Below, one piece after another: positions 25,414 to 33,504 of a DNA stretch of 64,000 nucleotides. This DNA is from CBDCYS01 sp965226245. GTDB taxonomy: Bacteria > Acidobacteriota > Terriglobia > Bryobacterales > UBA6623. Numbering within the stretch: position 1 is the stretch's first letter; each line of letters begins with the position of its first letter. Below the pieces are notes generated by a model. It had not been told where the DNA came from. It ran no database searches and saw nothing but the letters and a program-made list of their open reading frames with translations. The DNA lies in contig CBDDCL010000015.1 in NCBI GenBank assembly GCA_965226245.1, forward strand, positions 5,704,001-5,768,000. Reading direction: 5' to 3'. The position numbers were made by a program, and so were the translations under genes.

Positions 25414-25683
25414 GCGGTGAGGATAGCAGACCGCGGTCTAGCCCAGCTTAGAAGCAATCTTCTCACTCCAGCCCGGATTTTAGTTTGAATCGGTCATTCC
25501 GGCCTTGCGGCGGCCTTGAGCGTCTTTAGTAAGATGTTTCTGTCCTGACTTCGCCTCCGGTCAGTAGTTCACTCTAGTTCACTCCGTGGTGTCCGTCACC
25601 GCATCGGCGGGTTCCGCGCCGCGAAACTCCGGGGTTGAGGACGGTTCAATCGATCCATCAGACAAAAAAAGGAGCTGACTACT

Positions 25684-25788
25684 ATGGCTTTCACTCTCCC
25701 CGATCTGCCCTATTCCACCGGCGTGTTGGAGCCGCACATCGACGCCCCTACGATGAAGATCCACCACGGCAAACACCATGCCGCCCGG
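25684..25788 (+). pseudogene. 5' stub of an Fe/Mn superoxide dismutase gene
   Basis: The first ~34 codons (MAFTLPDLPYSTGVLEPHID, then the metal-site helix with IHHGKHHAA) are the N-terminus of an Fe/Mn superoxide dismutase, with a strong GGAG ribosome-binding site upstream. After KHHAA the family sequence stops abruptly and an unrelated ~30 codons lead in frame into the methyltransferase gene. The remaining ~170 codons of the dismutase are missing. Confidence 0.75.
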
Positions 25789-25875
25789 ATCGTGGAGTTG
25801 CTGGCCAAGCTTAGAGGGGAACTTGAGATTTGTGAGGCCCGCTTTTTGAGCCGGGTTCATCAACTGAGTGTATCG

Positions 25876-26469
25876 ATGCATCCGATCCGCACCTGCCTGG
25901 TGGTGTTGGCTCTCACCGGGTTGGCTGGCGCCCACTGCCAGTTGTTAGCTCAAGCTTCCACCCAGGCCGACGCCCCTGAGCAGCGCCTTGATGATCCGAA
26001 TTGGCTGGGCCCCTTTGTTCCCACTCCTGCCCACGTAGTCAGCGCCGCCCTAGAGCTGGCAAAGGTCGGAAAGAACGATCTGGTCTACGACCTGGGTTCC
26101 GGAGACGGGGGGATCATTCTGGCCGCAGCTCAACGGTTTCAGGCTAGGTCGGTCGGAATAGAGTGGAACCGGGCTTTGTGCGAACAGACCTCATCGGCCA
26201 TCCGGGAGCTTGGACTGGAGGGCAGAGTCAGCGTGATCCATGGGGATATCTTCAGCCAGGACGTCAGCCCGGCTACGGTCGTGACCGGGTACCTGCTACC
26301 GAAGGCTTGGGAGCGGCTCGCGCCCTTCCTAAAGCGACAACTCAGAGAAGGCGCGAGGGTCGTCTCGCTGAAGGATCCGATTCCCGGCTGGCGTGCAGTT
26401 AGGGAGAAACAAGTTCAGGGTCAGTCAAGACTCTCTCCGTGGAACCTGTACCTATATGAGATGCGTTAG
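25876..26469 (+). CDS. Exported class I SAM-dependent methyltransferase-like protein
   Basis: Started at ATG 25876, the protein has 197 residues with a signal peptide (CLVVLALTGLAGAHCQLLAQA). It has a Rossmann methyltransferase core: motif I VYDLGSGDGGIILAAAQ, acidic loop GIEWN and motif IV region VIHGDIFSQDV. An exported methyltransferase without a cytosolic SAM source is unusual, yet this PTPAHVV..ALELAKV.KNDLVYDLGSGDG type recurs in Acidobacteria-like genomes. An in-frame upstream extension includes the superoxide dismutase stub; it is a chimera and probably not the native start. Confidence 0.75.
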   Translation: MHPIRTCLVVLALTGLAGAHCQLLAQASTQADAPEQRLDDPNWLGPFVPTPAHVVSAALELAKVGKNDLVYDLGSGDGGIILAAAQRFQARSVGIEWNRALCEQTSSAIRELGLEGRVSVIHGDIFSQDVSPATVVTGYLLPKAWERLAPFLKRQLREGARVVSLKDPIPGWRAVREKQVQGQSRLSPWNLYLYEMR

Positions 26470-27008
26470 CTTCCCGGCTCCTTGCTTCCGGCTCCGCTTC
26501 GCGCCGAAGCGGCGCCGCCTGCTGTGCGGTGCGATGAACCGGCTCATCCAGCGCAAACGCCTCCGGGAAGTCTGCGGGCTTTCTCACCCCCGCGGCTTCG
26601 GAGACGCTTGTTTTGGGAAGGCGCTCCGCGGGGGGGTAAGCGAGATGCTCAGCTCTCCCAGTTCGTCCATCATTCTCGTAAAGACGAGCCTCCATGGTCT
26701 GAGCGGTATCGGCAAACTTAGGGGTCATGCAACAGATTGTTAGTTTCACCTCCAACCGTTCGGCGGTGGAAATTTGAAGTTGGTCGCGCCTTGGGTCCGG
26801 GGCGCCAGATGGGATCTCCGCGTAGGGCCTGAACTGATAGCCGAGGCGAAGGTTCTTGATATTTCTCCAGCCGGCTAGGTCGTGGTAGCCGCACCAGACG
26901 TGGGCGGCCGGGAAGAGATCACTGCAAGCGCAGGCGCCTGCGCGCGAACTGTTTGGGAAGCACGCCGCTCTGCATCCTCCTTGAGGAAGGCAATGAAAGG
27001 GAATTCGC
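26470..27008. other. Gene-free region
   Basis: I find no supported gene in these ~540 bases between the methyltransferase and the rhodanese gene. A 118-codon minus-strand frame (26399-26755) overlaps the methyltransferase and has no recognisable domain. No clear hairpin terminator or repeat is visible. Confidence 0.4.
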
Positions 27009-27449
27009 TCAGTCCGTCTTCTTCGCCAAGTTTTCGTAGCGCTCCTTGGGATCGCTCTCCGTTGCCGTGGGAAGTCCGCGCGGCGCCCAACCCGGGTAGA
27101 TCATCTGTCCCATCATGTCCGTCTCGCCACCGTATCCGCCGCGCATATCGACGACGTTAGTGAAGCCGGCACTCAGCAGGATCTCGGCCGCCTTCATCGA
27201 GCGACCCCCTTTCTGACAACCCGTGATGCACTTGGCGTCTTTTCCGAAGTTCGCCTCGACGATTTCGCCGAACTCCGAATTGAACTGCATGCGGCCATAT
27301 GGATCGCGGTCCATGACAGGAACGTTCTTCGCGCCGGGCACGTGACCAGCGTCAAATTCCGGGACCGTTCGCACGTCGAGGTAGATGTAACCTTCGTCAG
27401 ATTCCAGGAGCTCTTTGACCTCTTCGGGTGAGATGCGTTTCATCTCCAT
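27009..27449 (-). CDS. Rhodanese-like sulfurtransferase
   Basis: This 146-residue single-domain rhodanese has YLDVRTVPEFDAGHVPGAKNVPV and the active-site loop CITGCQKGGRSMKAAEILLSAGF, where the second Cys is the likely persulfide carrier (Cys-x-x-Gly-x-Arg pattern), then FTNVVDMRGGYGG. Such proteins move sulfane sulfur or act in redox and Fe-S homeostasis. No signal peptide, so it should be cytoplasmic. It lies on the same strand as the Rieske protein, nadA relic and SufR-like regulator, suggesting a shared iron-sulfur theme. Confidence 0.88.
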   Translation of the reverse strand: MEMKRISPEEVKELLESDEGYIYLDVRTVPEFDAGHVPGAKNVPVMDRDPYGRMQFNSEFGEIVEANFGKDAKCITGCQKGGRSMKAAEILLSAGFTNVVDMRGGYGGETDMMGQMIYPGWAPRGLPTATESDPKERYENLAKKTD

Positions 27450-27523
27450 TCTGTCCTCCTATGGTTCGCCAAAATTCGATCGCAGGGGCAACCTGTCCAT
27501 TGTCGCTAGCGTGGCTAGACAGG

Positions 27524-27832
27524 TTACACTTCGATCTCAATATCGTTCCCCTGCACCCGTACTGCATAAGTAGTCACGCCTCGCGCTGCCGGCGGCCCGG
27601 TTGGTTGTCCGGTCTTGAGATCGAAGCGGGCTCCGTGCCACGGGCACTTCACCTCGCCACCTTCAACGAACCCTTCAGCCAAAGGGCCACCCCGATGTGT
27701 GCAGGTGTTGTCTAGCGCATAGTACTCTTCACCCGATCGAATCAGAGCGATTTCACGGCCCCCGACTTCGACAAGCTTACCCGAGTTTTCCGCAATCCCT
27801 CCCTGCTCGGCGACTTTCACGAAGGTTCCCAT
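27524..27832 (-). CDS. Rieske [2Fe-2S] ferredoxin
   Basis: This 102-residue protein has the two Rieske cluster-binding boxes CTHRGG and CPWHG, separated by 16 residues, within a NirD/ferredoxin-type fold (LIRSGEEYYALDNTCTHRGGPLAEGFV, then KCPWHGARFDLKTGQ). It is likely a soluble electron carrier for an oxygenase or other redox enzyme; no oxygenase is adjacent. ATG 27832 (MGTFVKV) is preferred to 27883, which would add a basic extension. Confidence 0.9.
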   Translation of the reverse strand: MGTFVKVAEQGGIAENSGKLVEVGGREIALIRSGEEYYALDNTCTHRGGPLAEGFVEGGEVKCPWHGARFDLKTGQPTGPPAARGVTTYAVRVQGNDIEIEV

Positions 27833-27890
27833 GTTCTTTCTCCTCCTGAATGTTACTAACGAGTCGGCTTTCCTGCGCATCAAGGACCAG

Positions 27891-28302
27891 CTATTGAATG
27901 GCTAGCATCTGCTGAATAGCCGTCCGGGCCCGCATTTGAATTTCGGGATCAACTTCGATCTCCACCCGGTCGTTTCGGAGCGAATCCAGCAGCTTTTCCA
28001 TGGTGTTCATCTTCATGTATTCGCAAATCGCCCACGCCGCAGAAATCTACGCGAGGGGCTTTGCGTTTCGCGACGTATTCGCTCAGGCCGAGGGAGTCGC
28101 CCACCGTCTCGGCTACCTCCTGCAGCTCCGGATACTGGTAGTTGTGCGCAACGATGGTAGAGTTTTTCTGTCGCGCCAGCCTCCGCACCTCCTCTCCCAT
28201 TTCAGCCAGGAGCTTCACATAGTCCCGTGGATAGCGGCCGGGATACAAATCCTCCGCGAACCGAGAAAAATCATCATGCCACTTATCAAACGTCCTCTTC
28301 AT
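27891..28302 (-). pseudogene. nadA: Quinolinate synthase nadA, internally deleted
   Basis: The N-terminus (MKRTFDKWHDDF..., STIVAHNYQYPELQEVAETVGDSLGLS) and the extreme C-terminus (ICEYMKMNTMEKLL through EIQMRARTAIQQMLAI, ending at the TAG at 27891) both fit NadA. Between them, near 28040, about 180 codons are missing and the frame shifts after VDFCGVGD; at least the [4Fe-4S] ligands of the middle are lost. Intact NadA makes quinolinate for NAD biosynthesis. The start overlaps the stop of the regulator gene (ATGA). No second copy is visible here. Confidence 0.85.
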
Positions 28303-28988
28303 CCTGCCTCGGCTTGGCGCCCCGAGTTGCCCTTGACACGGCCCTTGGCACAGATCCGATAAGAACAATGGCGATCTCCGGCCAGCAGATGCGAAACTCG
28401 TGTCACCTTACCGCCCGCCAAGCTGCGGATCAGGCGCAATTCCTCATCACAGGTTTCCGGAAAACGCTTGGCTACATCGCGAATGGCACAGTTGCACAAC
28501 GTTAGCAAGAACTCTCCGTGACCCAACGACTCGGCCTCGGCCATGTAACCGCATTCGGTTAGCACGTCCGCCACTTCGTGCACCCGCTCTTCGAATTTTC
28601 CCCCCTTCGTGCGTGATCGGTAGCGAGCCTGCATGGTGATGCGCCGCTTCCGAAAAACCTGCCGGACCTTCTCCTGGCCGTCGAGCTGAACCAGGCTCGA
28701 CAGCACATCGATGGCTAAGCCTGCATAGTCTCTCGGGAATTGGCCATCTCCATCCTCAGTAAGCGAGTGCATGGCCGCCGGCCTACCCGCGGAGCGCCGC
28801 TCCGATCGGGTCTGGATCAAACCATCGGCCTTGAGCTTTAGCAAATGCCGGCCAACTGCCATGGTCGTGAGGCCACAGAATTTGGCGACCGTTTTCGCAT
28901 CGGCCTCGCCCCGTCTTTTCAGGAAATGCAGAATGGCCTTCCTGGTCGACTCCTCACGAGATTCCAACGTGTTCATGTCGTCAACCAT
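28299..28988 (-). CDS. SufR-like iron-sulfur transcriptional regulator
   Basis: This 229-residue regulator has an N-terminal winged helix (residues ~15-75, RKAILHFLKRRGEADAKTVAKFCGLTTMAVGRHLLKL) and a C-terminal sensor domain with the Cys pattern LCNCAIRDVAKRFPETCDEELRLI and GDRHCSYRI, like the [4Fe-4S]-binding SufR repressor. It should respond to Fe-S or redox status. Its stop overlaps the nadA start (ATGA), and rhodanese and Rieske genes follow, so it may have controlled this group. The start could also be ATG 28976. Confidence 0.82.
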   Translation of the reverse strand: MVDDMNTLESREESTRKAILHFLKRRGEADAKTVAKFCGLTTMAVGRHLLKLKADGLIQTRSERRSAGRPAAMHSLTEDGDGQFPRDYAGLAIDVLSSLVQLDGQEKVRQVFRKRRITMQARYRSRTKGGKFEERVHEVADVLTECGYMAEAESLGHGEFLLTLCNCAIRDVAKRFPETCDEELRLIRSLAGGKVTRVSHLLAGDRHCSYRICAKGRVKGNSGRQAEAG

Positions 28989-29476
28989 CGCTTACGTTCC
29001 GCTACTCAGCTCGTGCTAATAGGGCCGGTGTCCGTCCCTGCAGGAAATGGCTCGCCTGTTTGTCGGGTTCAGCCCTGGGGACTTTGGTGCGTTCGCTCAC
29101 GCAGCCGCCTCTAAATCAGTATAGTAAAGTTTTGCAAACAAGATGTTGATTAAGTTCTCCTGAACCTGCTACAAGAAGATGTGGCGCGAGCGAGGGTGGA
29201 TGGATCGGTTGCGACGTATCCAGAGCCTGCCGGCGGGAATCTGGGACGAGGCCGCAAGCCCGCCGCGTTATCGACCGGAAACTCCAAGGTAAGCAATACC
29301 GTGTACATGCTCTTCGGAACTGGGCTTTCTGGGCCAGCGATCGGTACTAAAGAATGACAGGATCAGGCTCGAGTGCTCGGCGCCCCAAGGCTTTCTGCTA
29401 AGTCGATGGGCTCCTTATTTGGGTGCACTCTCTGTTTGGAGAGAACGGTATTCAATCGGAGGACGGAGGTCAGAAA
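28989..29476. other. Intergenic region with divergent genes
   Basis: This ~490-base gap separates the divergent SufR-like regulator and ferredoxin, so it should carry both promoters; I cannot assign firm -35/-10 boxes, although the A/T-rich stretch near 29110-29155 is a candidate. A 37-codon frame from ATG 29179 (MWRERGWMDRLRRIQSLPAG) is present but unsupported. Confidence 0.35.
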
Positions 29477-29791
29477 ATGGCATATATTATCGCCGAACCT
29501 TGCATCGATATCAAAGACACGGCCTGTGTAGACGCTTGCCCTGTGGATTGTATTCATCCGAAACAGGGCGAGGGCTATGATGACGGCCGCCCAGGTTTCG
29601 ATAATGTCCAGCAACTCTACATCGACCCCTCGGAGTGCATTGACTGTGGCGCCTGCGTGCCAGTCTGTCCCGTATCGGCGATCTTTGCCGAAGAGGACCT
29701 GCCCGAGAAGTGGCAGGGCTTCATTGAAATCAACGCGAACTACGTCGATGCGAGTCAGTTCCAGGCCGACAAGTTCCGAGCGGCAGGCTAA
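29477..29791 (+). CDS. 7Fe-type ferredoxin
   Basis: This 104-residue FdxA-type ferredoxin has DIKDTACVDACPVDCIH (Cys set for the [3Fe-4S]-type site with the remote Cys) and YIDPSECIDCGACVPVCPVSAI (classic CxxCxxCxxxCP). The C-terminal helix (WQGFIEINANYVDASQF) matches bacterial 7Fe ferredoxins. It is a low-potential electron carrier. ATG 29477 is chosen because it is preceded by a purine-rich GGAGG site; the frame extends 18 codons upstream. Confidence 0.93.
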   Translation: MAYIIAEPCIDIKDTACVDACPVDCIHPKQGEGYDDGRPGFDNVQQLYIDPSECIDCGACVPVCPVSAIFAEEDLPEKWQGFIEINANYVDASQFQADKFRAAG

Positions 29792-29915
29792 GCGCAGATG
29801 ATCTAAATTGACACAGCTCCGCCCAGTGACTATCCTTGGTGCTGCGCGACGAACCATTCCGCGCATCCCGAACAGCGATTGCAGAAAACGGGCAACTCAA
29901 CCAAGGCGGAGTTCA

Positions 29916-30809
29916 ATGCCAGACGATGCACTTCGGATCATGGTCTCGCGCCACTCGGCGTTCTATAGCCCTCTGATTTCAACCATCGCGGGCGGATTCC
30001 TTTCTGAGCAAGGAATCGAGGCCACTTACGACGTTTTGCAGCCCGGCCAGCGTTCACATACCCTGCTGCGCGGCGGCGAGGTGGACGTGATGCAGTCGGC
30101 GGTGGGTTCAAATTGGGGACCCATGGAAAAAGGGGAAACCGGTCTGCCGGTTCATTTTGCCCAAATCAACCGCCGCGACGGATTTTTTCTCGCCGCCCGG
30201 GAGCCGGACCCGGAGTTTCACTGGAAGAAACTGGAAGGCGCTACGCTGCTGGCCGATCACGGACGCCAGCCGCTGTTGATGCTCCAATACGCGGCGCATG
30301 AGCAGGGCGTGGACTGGGACAAGATTCAATCCATCGACGCGGGTTCCGTGGAGGAGATCGACGCCGCTTTTCGGGCCGGCCGCGCTGCCTATGTGCACCT
30401 GCAAGGTCCGGCTCCTCAGCAGTTGGAACACGACGGCGTGGGGCGCGTCGTCGCTGCGGTCGGGGCGGCCATGCCCGCGGTCGCTTTTAGCAGTTTGCTG
30501 GCAACCCGCGAGTTTCTCGAAACCAATCGGGCCCCGGTATTCATGCGTGCTTTTCGCGCCTCCCGCGAATGGGTCAGGAGCGCCCCTCCTGAAGAGATCG
30601 CCGCCAAGGAAGCTTCATTTTTCCCGGATGTAGACCGGGACGTACTCATCGCCACTATCGCCGCCTACCAGAAATTGGGGTGCTGGGCGGGAGCCCCGGC
30701 GATACCGCGAGACCTTTATGAGCAAGCACTCGACGTGTTCCTTCACGGCAATGCCATCACGACCCGGCACCCCTACGAAGACGTTGTCGTGCCTCCGCCG
30801 GGAGAATGA
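29916..30809 (+). CDS. ABC-type substrate-binding protein-like (THI5/NMT1 fold) without signal peptide
   Basis: This 297-residue protein fits the NitT/TauT/THI5 periplasmic-binding fold: LRIMVSRHSAFYSPLISTIAGGFLSEQGIEATYDVLQPGQ, the LLRGGEVDVMQSA block, and EGATLLADHGRQPLLMLQYAAHEQGVDWDKI. ATG 29916 is the best start, and no signal peptide or lipobox precedes the fold. A cytoplasmic protein of this fold could be an enzyme or sensor, or the true export signal has been lost. No permease or ATPase gene is adjacent. Confidence 0.72.
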   Translation: MPDDALRIMVSRHSAFYSPLISTIAGGFLSEQGIEATYDVLQPGQRSHTLLRGGEVDVMQSAVGSNWGPMEKGETGLPVHFAQINRRDGFFLAAREPDPEFHWKKLEGATLLADHGRQPLLMLQYAAHEQGVDWDKIQSIDAGSVEEIDAAFRAGRAAYVHLQGPAPQQLEHDGVGRVVAAVGAAMPAVAFSSLLATREFLETNRAPVFMRAFRASREWVRSAPPEEIAAKEASFFPDVDRDVLIATIAAYQKLGCWAGAPAIPRDLYEQALDVFLHGNAITTRHPYEDVVVPPPGE

Positions 30810-30856
30810 TCGTCTTGCCGGGGAACGTCAGACGCTTCGGCGTCAACCGAACCTGG

Positions 30857-30947
30857 AAAAAAGGGGACAGCCACCGATTCTCGCTTCGCACTCGGGCTGG
30901 AAACAATGGGGTTCCAGGAGCGAGAATCGGTGGCTGTCCCCTTTTTT
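30857..30947. repeat. GGGGACAG palindrome, copy 1 (perfect 29-bp arms)
   Basis: Bases 30857-30885 and 30919-30947 are perfectly complementary (core AAAAAAGGGGACAGCC on the left, GGCTGTCCCCTTTTTT on the right) with a 33-base loop. It lies between the ABC-like gene and the DUF192 gene and covers the latter's start. Related palindromes are at 43301 and 54525. The arms with flanking T-runs could also end transcription on either strand. Confidence 0.88.
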
Positions 30948-31422
30948 CGCCCGCACACACTTCTGCCACGGCCTGCTCTGTATTCCCCTGCTGTTTGCGT
31001 GTCTTTTAGCATGCGAGCCGGGACCGGACTCCGGAACTTATTCGGGTTCGCCCGGCGCACCGATCGGATTGCCTGACGGAACGACAATCCAAGCCGAACT
31101 CGCGACCACCGCCGAGCAAGTGGCCCGGGGACTGATGTTCCGGACTCAGCTCGCAGCCGATCGCGGCATGCTATTCGTTTTTCCCGACATGCAGCCGCGG
31201 GCGTTCTATATGTTTCAAACCCTCATCCCGCTCGACATCATCTGGATCGATGCCGGCCGCCGCATCGTCTACATTTCCAAAGACACGCCACCCTGCTCTT
31301 GGCGTAATCCCAGCCAGTGTCCAACCTACGGCGAGGGCGCGCCGGCGCAGTACGTGCTCGAACTGGCAGCGGGCCAAGCAACGGCCCGCGGACTCAAAGT
31401 TGGCGATAGCCTGACTTTTTAG
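30934..31422 (+). CDS. DUF192 family lipoprotein
   Basis: The DUF192 domain (about 120 residues: LPDGTTIQAELATTAEQVARGLMFRTQLAADRGMLFVF, FYMFQTLIPLDIIWIDAGRRIVYISKDTPPC, GLKVGD) follows a hydrophobic segment with a lipobox-like LLACEP, so the mature protein is probably a lipid-anchored envelope protein. There is no ATG or GTG at the right place: the frame runs back through the GGGGACAG palindrome into the upstream gene. I placed the start at the CTG 30934 inside the palindrome arm, which is uncertain; repeat insertion may have removed the native start. Confidence 0.72.
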   Translation: MSPFFARTHFCHGLLCIPLLFACLLACEPGPDSGTYSGSPGAPIGLPDGTTIQAELATTAEQVARGLMFRTQLAADRGMLFVFPDMQPRAFYMFQTLIPLDIIWIDAGRRIVYISKDTPPCSWRNPSQCPTYGEGAPAQYVLELAAGQATARGLKVGDSLTF

Positions 31423-31437
31423 ATATCCTCGCGGTAG

Positions 31438-32184
31438 ATGAATCAAAAGCAGCTACGCGAACTCCTGGAAGCAGTCAAGGACGGCACGTCTTCTCCCGAT
31501 AAGGCTCTGGAACAGCTCGAACATATGCCCTTCGAGGACCTCGGCTTCGCCAAGGTGGACCATCACCGCGCCCTGCGCCACGGCATGCCCGAGGTCGTGC
31601 TGGCTCGGGGGAAGACCACGGAAGAGGTACGCGAGATCTCCCGGCGGCTGCTCGAAAGATCACCGAACCTGCTGGTGACACGCGCTAACGAAGAGGTGGC
31701 GGCGGAGATCAAGCAACTCGACCAGCAGGCCGAGTACTTCGCTCGTTGCGGCGCGATTCGCGTCTGGCGTGACCGCCAGATCCTTGGCAAGAGCAAGATT
31801 GCCGTGATTTGCGCCGGCACGGCGGATCTTCCCGTAGCCGAAGAAGCAAGAGTGACTGCCGAGGTGATGGGGAATGAGATCGATACGATCTACGACATCG
31901 GCGTGGCGGGAATCCACCGCTTGCTGTCGAACATCGACCGCCTCAAGAGCGCCCGAGTGATCGTCTGTTGCGCCGGAATGGAGGGGGCCCTTCCCAGCGC
32001 GGTCGGAGGTTTGGTGGCCGTGCCGATCATCGCCGTACCCACCAGCGTCGGCTACGGAGCCAGCTTCAACGGCTTGGCGGCCCTGTTGGGCATGCTCAAC
32101 AGTTGTTCCAGCAACGTCTCGGTCGTCAACATCGACAACGGTTTCGGCGCGGCCTACGTGGCAACCCTGATCAATCGCATCTAG
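31438..32184 (+). CDS. larB: LarB, nickel-pincer nucleotide biosynthesis carboxylase
   Basis: This 248-residue PurE-like protein fits LarB: a helical N-terminus (LRELLEAVKDGTSSPDKALEQL), EVVLARGKTTEEV, then the AIR-carboxylase fold with ICAGTADLPVAEEA, DIGVAGIHRLL, VCCAGMEGALPSAVGGLV and PTSVGYGASFNGLAALLGMLNSC. LarB carboxylates and opens nicotinic acid adenine dinucleotide in making the nickel-pincer cofactor of lactate racemase-like enzymes. LarC, LarE and a racemase are not in the window. The start is only 15 bases after the DUF192 stop. Confidence 0.92.
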   Translation: MNQKQLRELLEAVKDGTSSPDKALEQLEHMPFEDLGFAKVDHHRALRHGMPEVVLARGKTTEEVREISRRLLERSPNLLVTRANEEVAAEIKQLDQQAEYFARCGAIRVWRDRQILGKSKIAVICAGTADLPVAEEARVTAEVMGNEIDTIYDIGVAGIHRLLSNIDRLKSARVIVCCAGMEGALPSAVGGLVAVPIIAVPTSVGYGASFNGLAALLGMLNSCSSNVSVVNIDNGFGAAYVATLINRI

Positions 32185-32426
32185 CCTCGTCTAGCCTGCA
32201 TTCCTCACCAGCCGCGACCTGCATCCGGGCGCCGAGTAACGCTGCCCCGAGCATGTGAAGTTCTTGCCAAATCTGGAGGAAGATTCCGAACGAAGATTCA
32301 GAGCCCCGAACGCGAGTGAGGGGTCGCCCGCTTGAAGCGTCACCAACTTGAGGCGTTCGCTCATCCACGGCGAATCCGCCCCAGGGGGCAGCCCCCGCAT
32401 ATTCAAGTGGTCCGCGCCAGGCGCTG

Positions 32427-33374
32427 CTACCCAAATGCTGTTTGCACCTGCTTTTTGAGGAAGGCGAAATCCCGCTCAATCGCCGCCATGGTTTTCTCGT
32501 GGCGGGCAGCCTCCGTCGAACCCCCGATCTCGTACTCGATGTGCAGCGAGAGCGGCCCCCGGAATCCGCCGGCAGCCAGCATCCCGAAGAACTCAGGGAA
32601 CCGCACCATCCCTTCTCCCAGCGGGCACATGCGAATTTTCCACTCCCCGTTCTGTTTTTCCCAGAAGAAATCCTTGATAGACACCATCGTGACCCGCTCG
32701 GCGAGGCGGTGATAGCCTACCTTCCAGCCCCACGAGCCGCCTTCGATCGTGGCATGGCAGGGGTCGAAGTAAGAGCTCATCCACTGCGGGTCGACGTCGC
32801 GCTGGATCCACCACGTGTCCCACATCACTGCACCGACCGAGCGCCCCGAATGTGTGTGGAAGCCGCCTTGTATGCCCGCGTGCCGCCCCAGCGCCGCCAA
32901 GCCCTCCACCTCGTGCTTGACGCGGTCCAGCGTTTCGTCGAGCTTCGTGAGGTCCCCGTAGCGGTAGTAGCCCAGCTTGTAGAGGGGCACGCCTAGCTTG
33001 GCGGCCGTGTACAGGGTCGGCCGCGCCGCGGGGTCGCTGGCTGAGGTGAGGCCGGTCGTGACCATCGGAATCGCGATCCCCTCGGCACGCAATGCGTCAA
33101 CGGCCTTGGGCAGGTCGCGCTCGACGTTCTCGGGCAGAACGTGTCCCTTGGGACGCACGGTCAGGTCAACCCCGGGAAAACCAAAGTCCTTTAGGGCCTT
33201 CGCCAGTTCGGGATAGTTCAGGTGAGGCAGGTGCTTCGAGAAAAAGCAAATCGTTGGACCCGAGGCCTCAGCAGTCTTGGCTGCCGGTGCCGCCGCGGCC
33301 ATTCCCGCGGCTGCCGCGCTTCCCGCCGCGGCGCCCATCAGAATCCGCCGCCTAGTAATATCAACTTTTCTCAT
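32427..33374 (-). CDS. Tat-exported sugar phosphate isomerase/epimerase-like protein
   Basis: This 315-residue protein starts with a twin-arginine signal (TRRRILMGAAAGSAAAAGMAAAAP) and continues as a xylose-isomerase-like TIM barrel. Metal-site positions are visible in GFHTHSG (His), WMSSYFDPCHA (Asp/His), TMVSIKDFFWEK and PLSLHIEYE (Glu). Many such exported barrels occur in Acidobacteria and Planctomycetes and their substrates are mostly unknown. A gap of ~240 bases separates it from larB. Confidence 0.82.
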   Translation of the reverse strand: MRKVDITRRRILMGAAAGSAAAAGMAAAAPAAKTAEASGPTICFFSKHLPHLNYPELAKALKDFGFPGVDLTVRPKGHVLPENVERDLPKAVDALRAEGIAIPMVTTGLTSASDPAARPTLYTAAKLGVPLYKLGYYRYGDLTKLDETLDRVKHEVEGLAALGRHAGIQGGFHTHSGRSVGAVMWDTWWIQRDVDPQWMSSYFDPCHATIEGGSWGWKVGYHRLAERVTMVSIKDFFWEKQNGEWKIRMCPLGEGMVRFPEFFGMLAAGGFRGPLSLHIEYEIGGSTEAARHEKTMAAIERDFAFLKKQVQTAFG

Positions 33375-33504
33375 GCCTGCCTCCTGCGCCTAACCCTTGG
33401 CGAGAGCCCGGGCAAGGACGATTGATCGTTTGACGTTGCCTTGCGTCTTTGCGCCTTTGCGAGAAAACAATCTAACCCACGCGCCGCGGAAAACGCGGGC
33501 GGCC

